Notes under the pieces: generated by a model
What the model was told of the DNA's origin: nothing
The model's input: the letters and a program-made list of their open reading frames with translations, nothing else
Database searches by the model: none
Part shown: piece by piece, positions 10,122-21,148 of the stretch
Numbering within the stretch: the first letter of the stretch is position 1
Layout of the letters: the number at the start of each line of letters is the position of its first letter
Translations under genes and position numbers: made by a program
Assembly: GCA_015039465.1 (NCBI GenBank)
Contig: MU130492.1
Span: 249,930-279,363, forward strand
DNA length: 29,434 nucleotides
DNA from: Phlegmacium glaucopus
Taxonomy: Eukaryota > Basidiomycota > Agaricomycetes > Agaricales > Cortinariaceae
Direction: 5' to 3'

Positions 10122-10664
10122 GAGACTGGTGGGTGACAATGATCTTTCTCCAATGGCAACGTCTGACTTAGTCAACCCAAGCATCTACCTATCCTTTACT
10201 GTCCAGGATAGCCACCTCCGCGCGCAACAAGACTCAGCCCAGTTCCAACAATGCGCTGCCTCCCCTTGAACAAGGACCATCAACATGATAGTCCGGCGTC
10301 TGGCCTCTTCGTGGCTCAAGGGACTAGTACCTTCGGGGAAGCTAACAGACATTTTTAAACACTCAGCTACACTACTTAACCTATGTATTAAGCACCAGAA
10401 AATCCGATTGAAGTCGAAACATCACCCGCAGGCAAGCTGTGACCTCAGGTCTCGGAAACGCCCATGTTGTCAACTTGAATGTTCGACCCACCAAACCTAT
10501 CGTCGACCCACACCTACCTTACTCCAACGGGTCCACCCGTGGCACACGATGCAGAGCAGGCTACGACGACAGACCTACCTGCCTACGCAGACGAAAATCC
10601 GGTTAATCACACATCACAACAAGGTGCCCTGACCGCATAAGGTAGGAGTTCGTACGCCATTAAG
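10122..10664 (+). pseudogene. coding-like sequence in shifted frames, possible decayed 3' part of the 8917 gene
   Basis: Several stretches translate to plausible Ser/Thr/Pro/Gln-rich protein but in different frames: IATSARNKTQPSSNNAL (from about 10210), DSPASGLFVAQGTSTFGEAN (about 10287), NPIEVETSPAGK (about 10401), VTSGLGNAHVVNLNVRP (about 10441) and VAHDAEQATTTDLPAYADEN ending in TAA near 10638. Switches between them need frameshifts or undetected introns. Either the gene's 3' end has decayed or its splicing is more complex than I could resolve. Confidence 0.35.
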
Positions 10665-11050
10665 CTTACGCAATCAAATGACAAAGTGCTTGAATTTTAG
10701 ATACGCATAGTATGTCGCGTCGCGCTCTCTCTCATCTGACTCTGTTGATCGACCCGAAGGTTCTAAAGAAAGATATATCCGCTTTATGGATGCTTACCGC
10801 CAAAGACTGAATGGGAGAATGGGAAACAGACTGGATGGGTTCCCGGCGCAAGGTTGTCCTTGAAGTACTGCTGCTACCGTGTGCTGCCTGAAAGCCTGAT
10901 GGGCGATACGGAATCTAGTTTAACTTATATACATTGCATTGCATTATTTATCTTACATATATGCATAGCTTTCGCATCTCATTTTATTGTTGACCGCTCA
11001 CCTAGCACATCTTGTCATTCGTTGAATATTCGATCTGCTTTCCGACATGG
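10665..11050 (+). repeat. diverged ~320-390 bp direct repeat, copy B
   Basis: It is the partner of 7362-7679, matching from aagctta to ctttccgacatgg. It carries additional sequence around 10890-10985 and lacks the G/T-rich run seen in copy A near 7460. Neither copy has a sustained open frame. Confidence 0.85.
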
Positions 11051-11242
11051 TCAATGATTGCTGTTCGTCATTGCATAAGGGTAAGTAACAATGTCAATCT
11101 TTTAAAAAATATCCGTTTACAGCTTTTAACCACATATATACACTAACTGAATTCTGCGCGAACTGAGGTTCCTCCTTATTCTGCTATATTTAGTATTAAA
11201 AGAATCACGTAGTAGGAATAAACCACAAAGAGGTTTCAACTT

Positions 11243-13665
11243 TCAAGGTCCCATACCCCAAACTTCTAATCCTACGCACTCAAATTCGACTGTTGAAGTT
11301 CCAGCCTTTTTTGGACCAGGCGAACATAGAGGCTCGTTATCAAATGTTGGGCATGGAGCCGAGGAACCGTCGTATAATGTATCATCGAGGTAAAGACCAT
11401 AGTGCCCATCACTTTGGGGATTGCACCAATTTCAGTAAGATAGAAAACGGAGAGAGAAAGAAGAAAAACCTCTCACCCTCCTCCAAAAGAAATATAACCC
11501 GGCTCGCAAAGCGCCACATAATTGTTTTTCCCAGTCGTCTTGTACACTTTCAATGTTCCTTGTGTGAACTTCCATAAGAACCTTGGATCCGAAAATAAGA
11601 TTACCACCAATCATCACACAGTGAGAAAGAAAGACTTACGATTCACCGCCACCGAAATATCCTTTCCCACCCTTCTTCCCCATACTTAATCCTTCTCCAT
11701 CAGCGATCCAAGCTCCAAATGTTCCCTCGTCTTCTTCTTCACCTGCCGCGCCAGCGTCTTTTATGATTAATAAAACGCCTCTTGTACCCAATCCTACTCC
11801 TTCATTTTTACTAGGATATACAGCTCGGGAAGGCGATAAAGCTTCTTCGCATCGCGTGTATAATGTGTTCAACGATATTCCATGTTGGTCAAGTGAATAA
11901 ACTAGCGTCCAAGATCGAGGAAGACGACAGAGAGCTGGAAGATGCGGGCGTAACTAGACATTCAAAAAAGAACGGAATTGAGGGAATGAATTCATCAAAC
12001 AAAAAAAAGGGGGGTATTTCATACCAAAATCGCCAAGTTTTGAGAAAGTACAGGTGTGGTAGCCGCCTTCCTCCCTTTCAAATCTAAATTTCCACTTTTC
12101 TTCTCCATGAATGCACCTATACCAGTACTTACCCCGATATCTGCCTGTATACGTCCTTGGGTCTGCGATTCGAGTATCTTCCGCGGGTTATCCACGTTTT
12201 TCCCATTTCCTCTACCATTCGCTCGGCCTCGTACTATCTCCCTCTCCAACTCGTTCGAAAATCCTTTATCCCAATCATATGAATCTCCTCTGAATCCAGG
12301 AGCTCCGCTTGGTGGGATATAAGCGTGAGTTGCGAATGGGGAAGCCGTATGTTTGATGATACCACCTGCCAACGAGGAGGTGGATGGTCTAGGTAGTGTA
12401 TGAGATACATGTGGCTCTGGATGCTGGCTTAGATGGCGGTGGGTTGGGGGAGAGGATGAGTTTCGTCTGTAGATTGCTGAAGCTGTTGATGCTGCTGTTG
12501 GTGGTGACGTTTTCGATGGAGGATTCAGGGAGGAGGGTGGGGAAGGTGAAGCGTCAGCGCTGACGCTAAATACTGATGCCAGGGCCGGTGTTGCTCCGTG
12601 TCCTTGGTGCTGCTGGTGATGCCCACTGCTACTGCTCGTTTTCAAGAGATTGGACATCCAGCTCGTTGAGAACGTGGACGATGTTGACCTCGACAAAGTC
12701 GGATCTCTTCCGGTGGGTGTTTCATTGGACGAGTTAGCCAGGAGAATTGGTGGTGCAAGTGTAGCTGGAGACGGCAGAGAAGGAGATCGGGGATGAGAAG
12801 AATCGGACAGCCGTGATTGTAAAGATGTTTCGTCGTTGTCACTATAGGTGTTGATATTGACCAATTGTCCCGAAGAAAAATATTCAAGGTCAAGGTCGTG
12901 CAGAACGGGAAGTAGTGATGACGGCGAAGATGTTTGTGGTTCAGGATCGGAAGTAGACTGCTTGCCATCGTCGAATTTTGTCGATCGATCTTCCTGAGCT
13001 TCTGTCTGCGTAGCTTCATTCTCGTGGTGCAATAAATATAACGGATTATCTTCGCATTTCAGTAATTCATCCACTAGACCTTTCCGCCTTATCTCTGAAT
13101 TCCGTTTCGCATCCTGAGCGAATTTGTCAAAAAACGTAAGACTGGTGTTGTCTGGACGAGTCGGGTGGTAACATGATTGTGCCACAGTCGACATTGGTGG
13201 TGGTGATAGTACTGGCAACAACACAGGAGCTGAAAACGGCTCGTCGTCGTTCTTGTCCCACTCGAAGGTCGTCGGAGCACCCAATGAGAAATTTGAGGAA
13301 GATAATAGCAACGACAAAGGATCCTGATCTGCAGAAACCCTCATAAAAGATCCGGAACTATCGGTTGTTGAGCGTTCCTTTTGGAATTGTGAACTATAGG
13401 ACGTCTGCGGGGGTACAGGAAACAGAGTTGGTGATGCTCTAGGCGCAGATGGCGTGAATAGAGAAGCAAACTTATCAACGTTGGGATCATGTTCGTTCTC
13501 CCTCGTTGTAGGTGTTCGCGAGATCACAGGGGACATCGCTGGTGTTATCGTCACCGGCGACGACGAAGTTTTGTTCTTGTTGGGATATCTTTTCCCATCC
13601 GATATGAACGTCAGGGATGGCGCCGAGAAATCCAAAGTCCTGAGTTCGTCAAAGTCGTTCGCCAT
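11243..13665 (-). CDS. Oxr1-like TLDc domain protein
   Basis: Minus-strand exons: 13665-12025, 11953-11640, 11581-11477 and 11411-11243 (introns 71, 58 and 65 nt), 742 residues. Residues 1-547 (exon 1) are low-complexity Ser/Thr/Pro-rich and presumably disordered, with a His/Gln cluster (HHQQHQGH). The TLDc domain fills residues 548-742: LRPHLPALCRLPRSWTLVYS, LDQHGISLNTLYTRC, RGVLLIIKDAG, GTFGAWIADGEGL, GYFGGGESFLWKF, then YISFGGGDGHYGLYLDDTLY and VEFECVGLEVWG. These are hallmark segments of the oxidation-resistance Oxr1/NCOA7 family, whose TLDc domains bind the V-ATPase and take part in oxidative-stress resistance. Family proteins in yeast are much shorter; the long N-terminus is the difference. 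It shares a 179 bp promoter with the divergent thioesterase gene. The TLDc assignment is very secure, the orthology to OXR1 less so. Confidence 0.93.
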
Positions 13666-13844
13666 CGTCGTGCGGGTCCATCGTTATGCAAGCAACCAAA
13701 ATGGCACCTCGGCAAAGATCAAAATTAATAAACTCCGCTCGGATAAGAAAGTGACTTTTTTCGGCACGCCCCCCAAAAAAACACATGGGCTGTCAAAGTT
13801 CAAACCGCTAGCATGATTACCTGGGTTAATCTTCAACAACGTCA
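13666..13844. promoter_or_regulatory. 179 bp bidirectional promoter region
   Basis: This spacer separates the start codons of the TLDc gene (minus, 13665) and the thioesterase gene (plus, 13845), so it must hold both promoters and 5' leaders. It contains a C-run/A-run (about 13770-13782). No TATA box is evident in either direction. Confidence 0.6.
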
Positions 13845-15294
13845 ATGGCTACATCTAAGGCGTTGATATCGAGGCTGGGTCCGCTTATAAAGTTCATCAA
13901 CGTGAGCCATGCAGGTGCCATTGGACGACTACTCCCAAGAGTTGCCAAGATCCTCATATCTCTGCTTTTCTTGCTCAATATGCGTTCCTGGCCACTTATG
14001 TGGCACTGTACGTCCTTTCAAATCCCTGTATTCTTACGCTATAAATAACGCCACCGCAAGTCCGTGTCTTTAGGCCTGTCTTTGCACTACGACTCCAGCA
14101 TCACTGGGTATCCATATGCTCGTTGTTTAGATCGTCGTCTGTCAAGCTAAAAATGAGCGATGACTGGTGGGACTCGATTGCGCCGATCGGTGACAACCCA
14201 TTCACGAGAGTTGTAACGTATAAGTCATGGGCAAGTGAGTGACGTATTCTATCTTGATTCCACTCGTGACCGTATTTATCTGACATCAGGTCTCGATGAG
14301 AGTGATTTCAATGGTCATCTTAGCAATTCAAGCTATGCAAAGGTTGTTACTGCTCTCTCTCCTAACTTCGAATGCGGACTTGACGAGTTGTTGTTTGTAG
14401 ACTCTGGATGCTGCTCGTTTCAAGGCTGCACTTGCTATGTTTCCCATGTTCTTTCGGGGAAGTGGATGGATGGCGTTAGCTGGTACGTCGTGGGTGGAAC
14501 AAATCTATTACAATAAACTCCTGATATTGTACTTTTTTCAAAGCTACACACTACCATTTCATTCGTGAAATTCCCATCCTTGCAACTTACGAAGTTCGGA
14601 CATCTATCGCGGCTTGGGATCAGAAATGGGTGCGTTCATTCTCATTGATTCTGAGTTTTGTGAGATGTTGATTGATTGCTACTTCATCCAGGTCTATGTC
14701 ATCTCGAGATGTGTACGCAAATCTGGGGGAAAGAAGAAACATATGGCGACGACGTCTACTTCTCCTCCAACAGGAGAAATTTCTTCGGTTCCTACCATAT
14801 CCCTACGCACGCCCGGTGCAGAAGCAATCTCATTATCAGTTACCCCAGCCCAAGCCATCACACCAGTAGATTTCGGCTCCTCACCACCAGACACCGACAA
14901 CGAACTCAAAGCTGTTACAGCAGGCCTTGTTGGTGACGAACTAGATGGTGCTACATTGCACACTATTGTTATCTCCCAGCTCTGTTTCAAAGTTGGTCGC
15001 ATCACCGTTCCCCCTGGACTCGTCCTCGCCTTGAATGGATTCACAGGCTTTCCGGGTCATTCTCTCGCCAACCCACCTTCTGAATGGGCCAACGCGAAGC
15101 GAACGATGTCAATACCTTTTGGCGGCAGTGCGAAGAAACTGAAGGAACTTATGGCAGGTGGATGGAGAGATATACCTGAGAATGAGAGATGGTGGGATAG
15201 ATCTCTTGGAGAGAGAGTGGAGGCGCAGAGAGTAAGGAATATTTCCGTGATTGATGGACTGCGGAGGGGCTTAGAGAATGCTCGAGCACTGTGA
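13845..15294 (+). CDS. hotdog-fold thioesterase-like protein (THEM6-like), membrane-anchored
   Basis: Exons: 13845-14007, 14061-14234, 14290-14342, 14401-14482, 14544-14629 and 14692-15294, 386 residues, all introns 53-62 nt and in phase. The N-terminus has a hydrophobic segment (ILISLLFLLNMRSWPLMWHF) followed by RVFRPVFALRLQHHW, typical of the fungal THEM6-like group, and suggests a membrane anchor. The hotdog part includes TRVVTYKSWASLDESDFNGH, LSNSSYAKTLDAARFKAAL, FFRGSGWMALAATHYHFIRE and EVRTSIAAWDQKW. The region after about residue 190 is a longer tail with a Ser/Thr/Pro linker and a C-terminal region with ERWWDRSLGERVEAQRVRN. Acyl-CoA thioesterase activity is inferred from the fold family; substrate unknown. 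The exon 1/2 junction was set at 14060 because the alternative AG at 14073 breaks the RVFRPVF segment. Confidence 0.88.
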
Positions 15295-16500
15295 CATACA
15301 ATAAATGTTTCACCAACATATAGATCTATTTCTGGGTTCCTCTCGTTCACTATCGAAAGGAGTTGTAGGGATTGGCACGGCATTGACAACACTGGCGGCT
15401 ACTGATCTAATCTAATCGGACCGATCTGATCAATGATGTATTAGGCGCTTAGTTGCCCAACAACCTATTCTTACGTTCTACTTTTGTCGCTTAGGACTAC
15501 TACGTCTCATAAATAAGGTAGCTACCTTAATATTATTCTACGGAAGTAATGCAGGACCGCCGAAAAGACCGAAAAGAGTGACGGAAATTTGAAACGAATG
15601 TAGCTCCTTCCGATTATGATGACTCGAATATAAATACCAAGTCAACAATTCACATGACAACACTTTGTATTCCGGGTTATTCTGTTCGTTCCTTGAGGAG
15701 TCCGTAGTCACTTATCCTAGTTAATCGACATTGCAAGGAAAAAATGCGCAATGCAACGCAGATGAGTCATGACTCAAGGAACAAATGTGGAAATTACCCG
15801 CCGGGTCAATTGCTAAGGCGCCGCGCAGGCTGTCATACTCTGCTTGTGTTCCTTAATATTATGTAGAGCGTCGGATTTCATCAAGTATACATAATACATC
15901 GACTGACATATGGACACGAGGGAGGGTTGTTATTGTTGTGCTTCAAGGTATTCACATACACGTTACTTCTCTTCTTCGCATCGTGAGAAACGGAAGTGTG
16001 GCCATGGGATAAAGGATTATCTAGGGCATGATGGATTTTAGTTCAGTGATGAAACATCATTGGCTGACACTTAATTAATAATCGTGATGTTCGCAGCCTG
16101 AACTCTGTGTGGTGTTACAGAAGGCTGTGGTATGTAGCTACAAGTAGCCTTTCCAGATCAAGGCGGTTTTGCCTAGGTAGACGTAGCTTTGGAGACCCTC
16201 GTCTTCTCAGCCAGCGGCACTGATAAGTGACAACATTTGGTAACCCTCCGAAGAAGTATCGGACCTGAGCGCTGATTGGTGGAGCTTTAGGGTAAGTAAC
16301 GGCAGGAAGAGATACGACAAGGAAATTACAACCCGAGGGCTCCCAAGTGCCATATACATATATGGATAGCTCAATAGAAGCGAGTCATCCAGAGTAAATC
16401 ATGACACAGTTAATAACACCGCGGAGCCTGGAGGCAGAGCTCACTAATGTGAAGCGCCCAAAATCGGGGGGAGGCTGTCCGTCTCGCAGCAGACTTATTG
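15295..16500. other. 1.2 kb intergenic region between thioesterase and kinase genes
   Basis: No gene is supported on either strand. It serves as the 3' region of the thioesterase gene and the upstream region of the kinase gene. A TATA-like atataaatacc lies at about 15629 without an associated open frame, so a small transcript could start there but nothing shows it. Confidence 0.5.
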
Positions 16501-16507
16501 TATAAAA
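16501..16507 (+). promoter_or_regulatory. TATA box of the kinase gene
   Basis: The word tataaaa lies 113-119 bp upstream of the chosen ATG at 16620, a usual distance in fungi when a short 5' leader is allowed. Pyrimidine-rich sequence (cctttccacttcc) follows at about 16541, as often seen near fungal transcription starts. Confidence 0.5.
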
Positions 16508-16619
16508 TACAAGCGCAGGCCATTGAATAAAGTATCATTACCTTTCCACTTCCAAATTCTTCTCACGACTGCTTAACGTGGGATTATATTCACAATTTTC
16601 ATCGATATCCCTATCAACG

Positions 16620-19600
16620 ATGGCTTCACCTCTGTCATCGTCCCCCAGTTCATCATCTACAACTCCCACTCCACGTATTGTCTTCTCGAACCTAACGGCG
16701 TCCTCTCCTACAACGCCACTGCCAATATCTACGAAATCGAAAAGCATACCGATCCCATACCGCCATCACAGAGGTCATTCCACTTCCGATCTCACCGATC
16801 AACCGACTGTCAAAGTCACATCGCATGGAACGCCTTCCTCCTTACCATCATCAAGTACCTTCAACGATGGCATGGTGTCCACATTTAGAGATCGTTCGAG
16901 GTCTCCTGCCAGAGTACAACAGATTGAACCAGAAGCTTCTGATCAATCCGATCATCCATTGGCCACATCGTGGTGGGGAGTTGGAGAGAAGCACGTGGCC
17001 AGACCTTGGCATGACACTCCGAAGAAGAAAGCGACAGTGCCCTCAGAACAGATTGAGGCATTACAGAGTACACGCAAAGTGAGTTAATCATCGTATATTC
17101 GCAAGATTGTGGCCTTTCTGGCCTTTCTCCATTGTTCGATATATCCGTGGCTTGAGCAGTTACTTATATCCGGCACTTATTTAGAGAGTCGCACAAGCCG
17201 TCGTATCCGCATTGGGGACTGCTGCAGATATAGCTCATGAAACTCTTTATCTTGGAGTAGAGTTCCTCGAATTCGCACCTGTTCCAGGTCTTAGGCCAGT
17301 AGCAAAGCTCTTGCTCGACATTTGGGATGCCTCACAGATGGTCGATGTAAGTCTCATCACCCTTTCAACCAACCCATTTCCAACCTGACTCCTGCTAGAT
17401 GAACCGCCTGGGATGTTTACGTCTAACAGAACGATGTGCAGACATCCTCATTTCAATTCGTGAAGAGATCTTCGAAGCAGGCGATGTTCTAGGGCAGGAG
17501 CTCCACGCCCCTATTCTAAAGCTAGAAGAGTACGTACTGCATAAGTATATCTATTCGACCCGACTCCTGACATCTATTACTAGGGCTTACGAAGGAGTCC
17601 ACCATTTCTTGGTAAAGCAGACCAGCCGCCCTTTCTTGAAACGATACCTGAAGCGGGACGAAATTTTGCGAGATATCGCAGCTTGCGATGATTCTCTACG
17701 GGATGCTCTTGGTTTATTTGGGGTAAGTTTCCCTTCGAAATCTTTCGCAAAAGTCTCTTCTAACCCAACTTGCTTCATAGATTTCAATCCAAATCCGTAT
17801 ACTTAGACAAGTCCAAGAAACGGAAAGGCGTAGGCAGGAGGATACCAGAGCATTCTTCAATGCGTTCCTGACCGACCGTGTACCACTTCCTGCCCCTGAT
17901 TCGAGGATAACAATTGAAAACGTGACGCCGCCATCATCTAAAAACTATCAATCAGAGATCGTGGCACGTTTCACAACAAACGAAAATGCTCTAGGTCTTT
18001 TCGAGGATCAACCACCCTCAATGTCGCCTCGAGACCTTTCACCCTCCCAGATAATACCAGCTATAACTTCTGTTCATTCCGATCAAAATTCTCGGGATAA
18101 GGAAAACGATACGGCCGACTTGCGCCAACTCATGCGAGCTGCACTTCAGACGACTAGTGATGCACAGATGCTAGAAGTCCTTCAAATTGGTCATCAGGAA
18201 ATGCCAGATGCTATTAAGACGCTTCAACGTGCTTTGGAACACGTTACGCAATGGGATAACGACGGCATAGAGGCTCCGCCTGGGAAAAGTGTGGTACTGA
18301 CGAAGGTTGTGAAAAAGGTCAGCTTGAAGGAGGGACGTGGCGGGGCTCCGAAACGGTCCACAACGATAATCAGTATCGACAGCTTAAGCACCTCGTCAAC
18401 CGGACATAGCTCAGAGAGAAGGAGAGATACCCTCGACAGAGAATTCATTGAAAGTGGGATTGATGCTCTACGGAGAATGAGCCGTGGTCTCGGGACATCG
18501 CTTCCCAGCTGGACCATTACCAAGTAAGCATCCTTACAATCCTTAAGTTTGGGCGAACCCCTCTCACACACCTGATACCCAGATATGAAGTTGATCGTGA
18601 TACAAAGATCGGTATTGGCTTCTTCTCAGACGTCTACAGAGGCACATGGCGTGGCCAAACCGTTGCTATCAAAGTCCTAGCAGAGTCGACGCCCCGAGAT
18701 CTATTCGTACGCGAAATAGGGATCTGGAAGACGTTACGTCATCCTAACGTTTTAAAACTCTTCGGTGCTAGCAGTGCATCAGGAGATCCCCCTTGGTTCT
18801 TCGTTAGTTCTTATATGAAGAACGGAAGCATCGTTGAATACTTGAAACGGGTGGAATTGAAGGAACGACCCAGTAGCAGTCTTGGTATAGGTGTGGGTTC
18901 CACTCCGATGCCTTTATCGCCAATTGGGACTCGAAGCCCGAAGATGAGCCTCCGATCTGGGACGTTTCCGGCTCCATGGACAGGGGTACGACGGGACCTC
19001 ACACCACCTGGTTCCCGAGGGAGAACGCCAATTCAGGAAGATACCGCTATACACCGAGAGTGGGATCTCTTCCGATTCATGCACGAAATAGCGAAAGGCA
19101 TGGAATATCTACACAGTCGAGGAGTTTTGCATGGTGATCTCAAGGGAGCTAACGTCCTTGTTGACGACAAGTATCGATGTGTGATCTCTGATTTTGGTCT
19201 GAGTGAGATGAAGTCAGAGGCGTATAGGATAAGCAGAACTCCTTTACCCCGTATGTCCTTTTCCTATTTTACCCTCGAGTTCAGATTTCTGACGTCACCA
19301 CCATACTTATATTAGATGGAACGCTTCGATGGCAATCACCTGAGCTTATGGCAGGCGAGAGTCAGTTGACTCAAGAAATAGATGTCTGGGCTTTCTCGAT
19401 CTGTTGTGTTGAGATTTTGACGATGGGACGCATGCCTTGGCCACTCGCGGACGACGACTCTGTTCGACATCTTGTTCTGAGTTCGTTTGAATCCTTTGGT
19501 GTTTTACACTCTTCAAACTATTTCTAACGCGTTGACTTGCAGAAGACGATAAACGTCCACTACTACCCGATAACTCACGATTCAATACCGATGGTTTACA

Positions 19601-21148
19601 GGATATACTACGGGCCTGTTGGAACACTAATCCGGCGCAAAGACCAACTTTTGCCAAGCTCGTTAAAGATTTCAAGCAGCTGAGAATGAACTCTGGTCAT
19701 GAGATTGTCGACTCTCCTCGGATTCCAGTTATCGATGAATTAGTGGAGATATCTTCTCCCTCTCCGGACATGCGACCAACCCTTTTACCTGCCTATTTGC
19801 AGAATGAGGAGGGCAATTTACGTGAGCACTTTTTATCCATTTTCTTTATATCTTTGCTTACCTCTCTGAAAAGCGAACGACGTTTTACCAGACATATTTC
19901 AAAATTTACATCAAAATCCTAGCTCGTCTGATCTACCCCAACAAGAAAACACTGTCTCAGCCAGAGGTACAATGATACCGGAACCAGTCATATATACACC
20001 TGTACCTTCATCTCGCTCCTCATCTATTTTTATACCCCTACCCCAGCCAGAAGAGCCCATCGATGTGATTGATTATGACGGATATGATTCTCCTCCACCA
20101 GTCGATGAACAGATTGCCAACATACGGAACGAAAGACGATATCGTCTATTATTAATACACGATTATCATCCATCTCGTATGTCTATCTGACAAGTGCTCC
20201 GTTATCTCGAATCGTGTTATTGACGTTGTTTCTTTTAGTTACACTGCCACTTTGGGACCCTTCTCCTGTTGAAGTCGGTGCTGTTGGGTATCTGTCGAAA
20301 CCACGAGGACATTTTGTGACGTTATTCAATGCCCTCAGACCGGGAGAATCGAAAGTTGCTGGAATCCAATCTTTACCTTCCATTCATGGATATGGACCAA
20401 CGCGGGCTGGAACACATAGACAGGATAGGAGAACCGTTGCGCAGAGGGGTATGGATGTTATGGCCGGTCTTTTAACATTCAAAACGTCTTCGTACGTTGT
20501 TATCGTTTTTTGTACCCTCTGGCTTATTTACCCCCTGCCAAATAGCGAAAAAGTAGCTCGACGGTATTCATACCCTTTAAAAGCCGGTCACAAGATGGCT
20601 AGTCTTTGTACGGAGACAACCGACTATCGATACTTGGAAGGCTTGGAAGCTCCGAAGAAATGGTTCCAGACACATGTCGATTTCATCATGCAAGTATATG
20701 GAGGTTATCATCACATCCAGAAGGAAGATCTCTTCCTAGGTTAGTTAGTTTCATCATATCATAAGAGTCGAAGAAAAACTGATCCGAATTCCGCAGTAAT
20801 CGGCACTCTTTCAGCACCAAATCACGCCCTCTTCGTCAGCCATAGCCATCCAGAGGGACATGTGAGTAATCTCCACCTAAAGTCCATATGAGGTAATAAT
20901 CGAATTTTTTTTTTTTCAAAAAAAAAAAGGCTCATTTCAGCGTTTATGCGGCGCCGGTAAATGGGAAACCATGGGGTACCTTTACGACTGATAAACAAGT
21001 ACTACCGGAACTTGGCCCATCATATGATGAACGTGATATCATTTCTGTTCAAGAAATTAAAGTTTCTCCTCATGGAGGGCTTTGGAATACGGTTCTTTTG
21101 GCTCGTTTACGGTTCAAACCTGATGTTTTGGAACCCACTTCGAAATAA
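16620..21148 (+). CDS. MLKL-like bundle / TKL protein kinase / C-terminal conserved domain fusion
   Basis: Thirteen exons: 16620-17078, 17185-17346, 17399-17529, 17584-17722, 17781-18523, 18583-19250, 19316-19480, 19543-19821, 19892-20176, 20239-20491, 20546-20739, 20797-20861, 20930-21148; 1253 residues; introns 52-106 nt, all in phase. Residues 1-150 are Ser/Pro-rich. Residues about 154-330 form a helical domain (EFAPVPGLRPVAKLLLDIWD, RLTERCADILISIREEI) like the MLKL N-terminal four-helix bundle found in many agaricomycete kinases. A linker follows. The kinase spans about 546-868: P-loop GIGFFSDVY, VAIK Lys575, HGDLKGAN Asp730, DFG Asp748, SPE; HGD replaces HRD. A 61-residue Ser/Pro insert lies at 641-701. 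A second acidic linker with IDVIDYDGYDSPP leads to a C-terminal domain (about 1011-1253: PLWDPSPVEVGAVGYL, FVTLFNALRPGES, ARLRFKP) I recognise as recurrent in agaricomycetes but cannot name. Catalytic residues are intact, so it is probably an active kinase. In animals MLKL executes necroptosis; a cell-death or immune role here is inference. An alternative GTG start at 16578 is unlikely. Confidence 0.92.

Noticed and set aside
12056..13019. Frames 12056-12322 and 12111-12293 (plus), 12642-13019 (minus)
   Set aside because: Shadows of the large TLDc exon in other frames.
14061..14100. Alternative acceptor at 14073 for thioesterase exon 2
   Set aside because: It shifts the frame and destroys the RVFRPVFALRLQHHW segment that matches the family.
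14694..15392. Frames 14694-15044 and 15057-15392 (minus) and other plus frames at 14672-14936
   Set aside because: Shadows of the last thioesterase exon, whose phase is fixed by splicing and family motifs.
16578..16619. GTG start upstream of the kinase ATG
   Set aside because: Non-ATG starts are rare in fungi and an ATG lies 42 nt downstream in the same frame.
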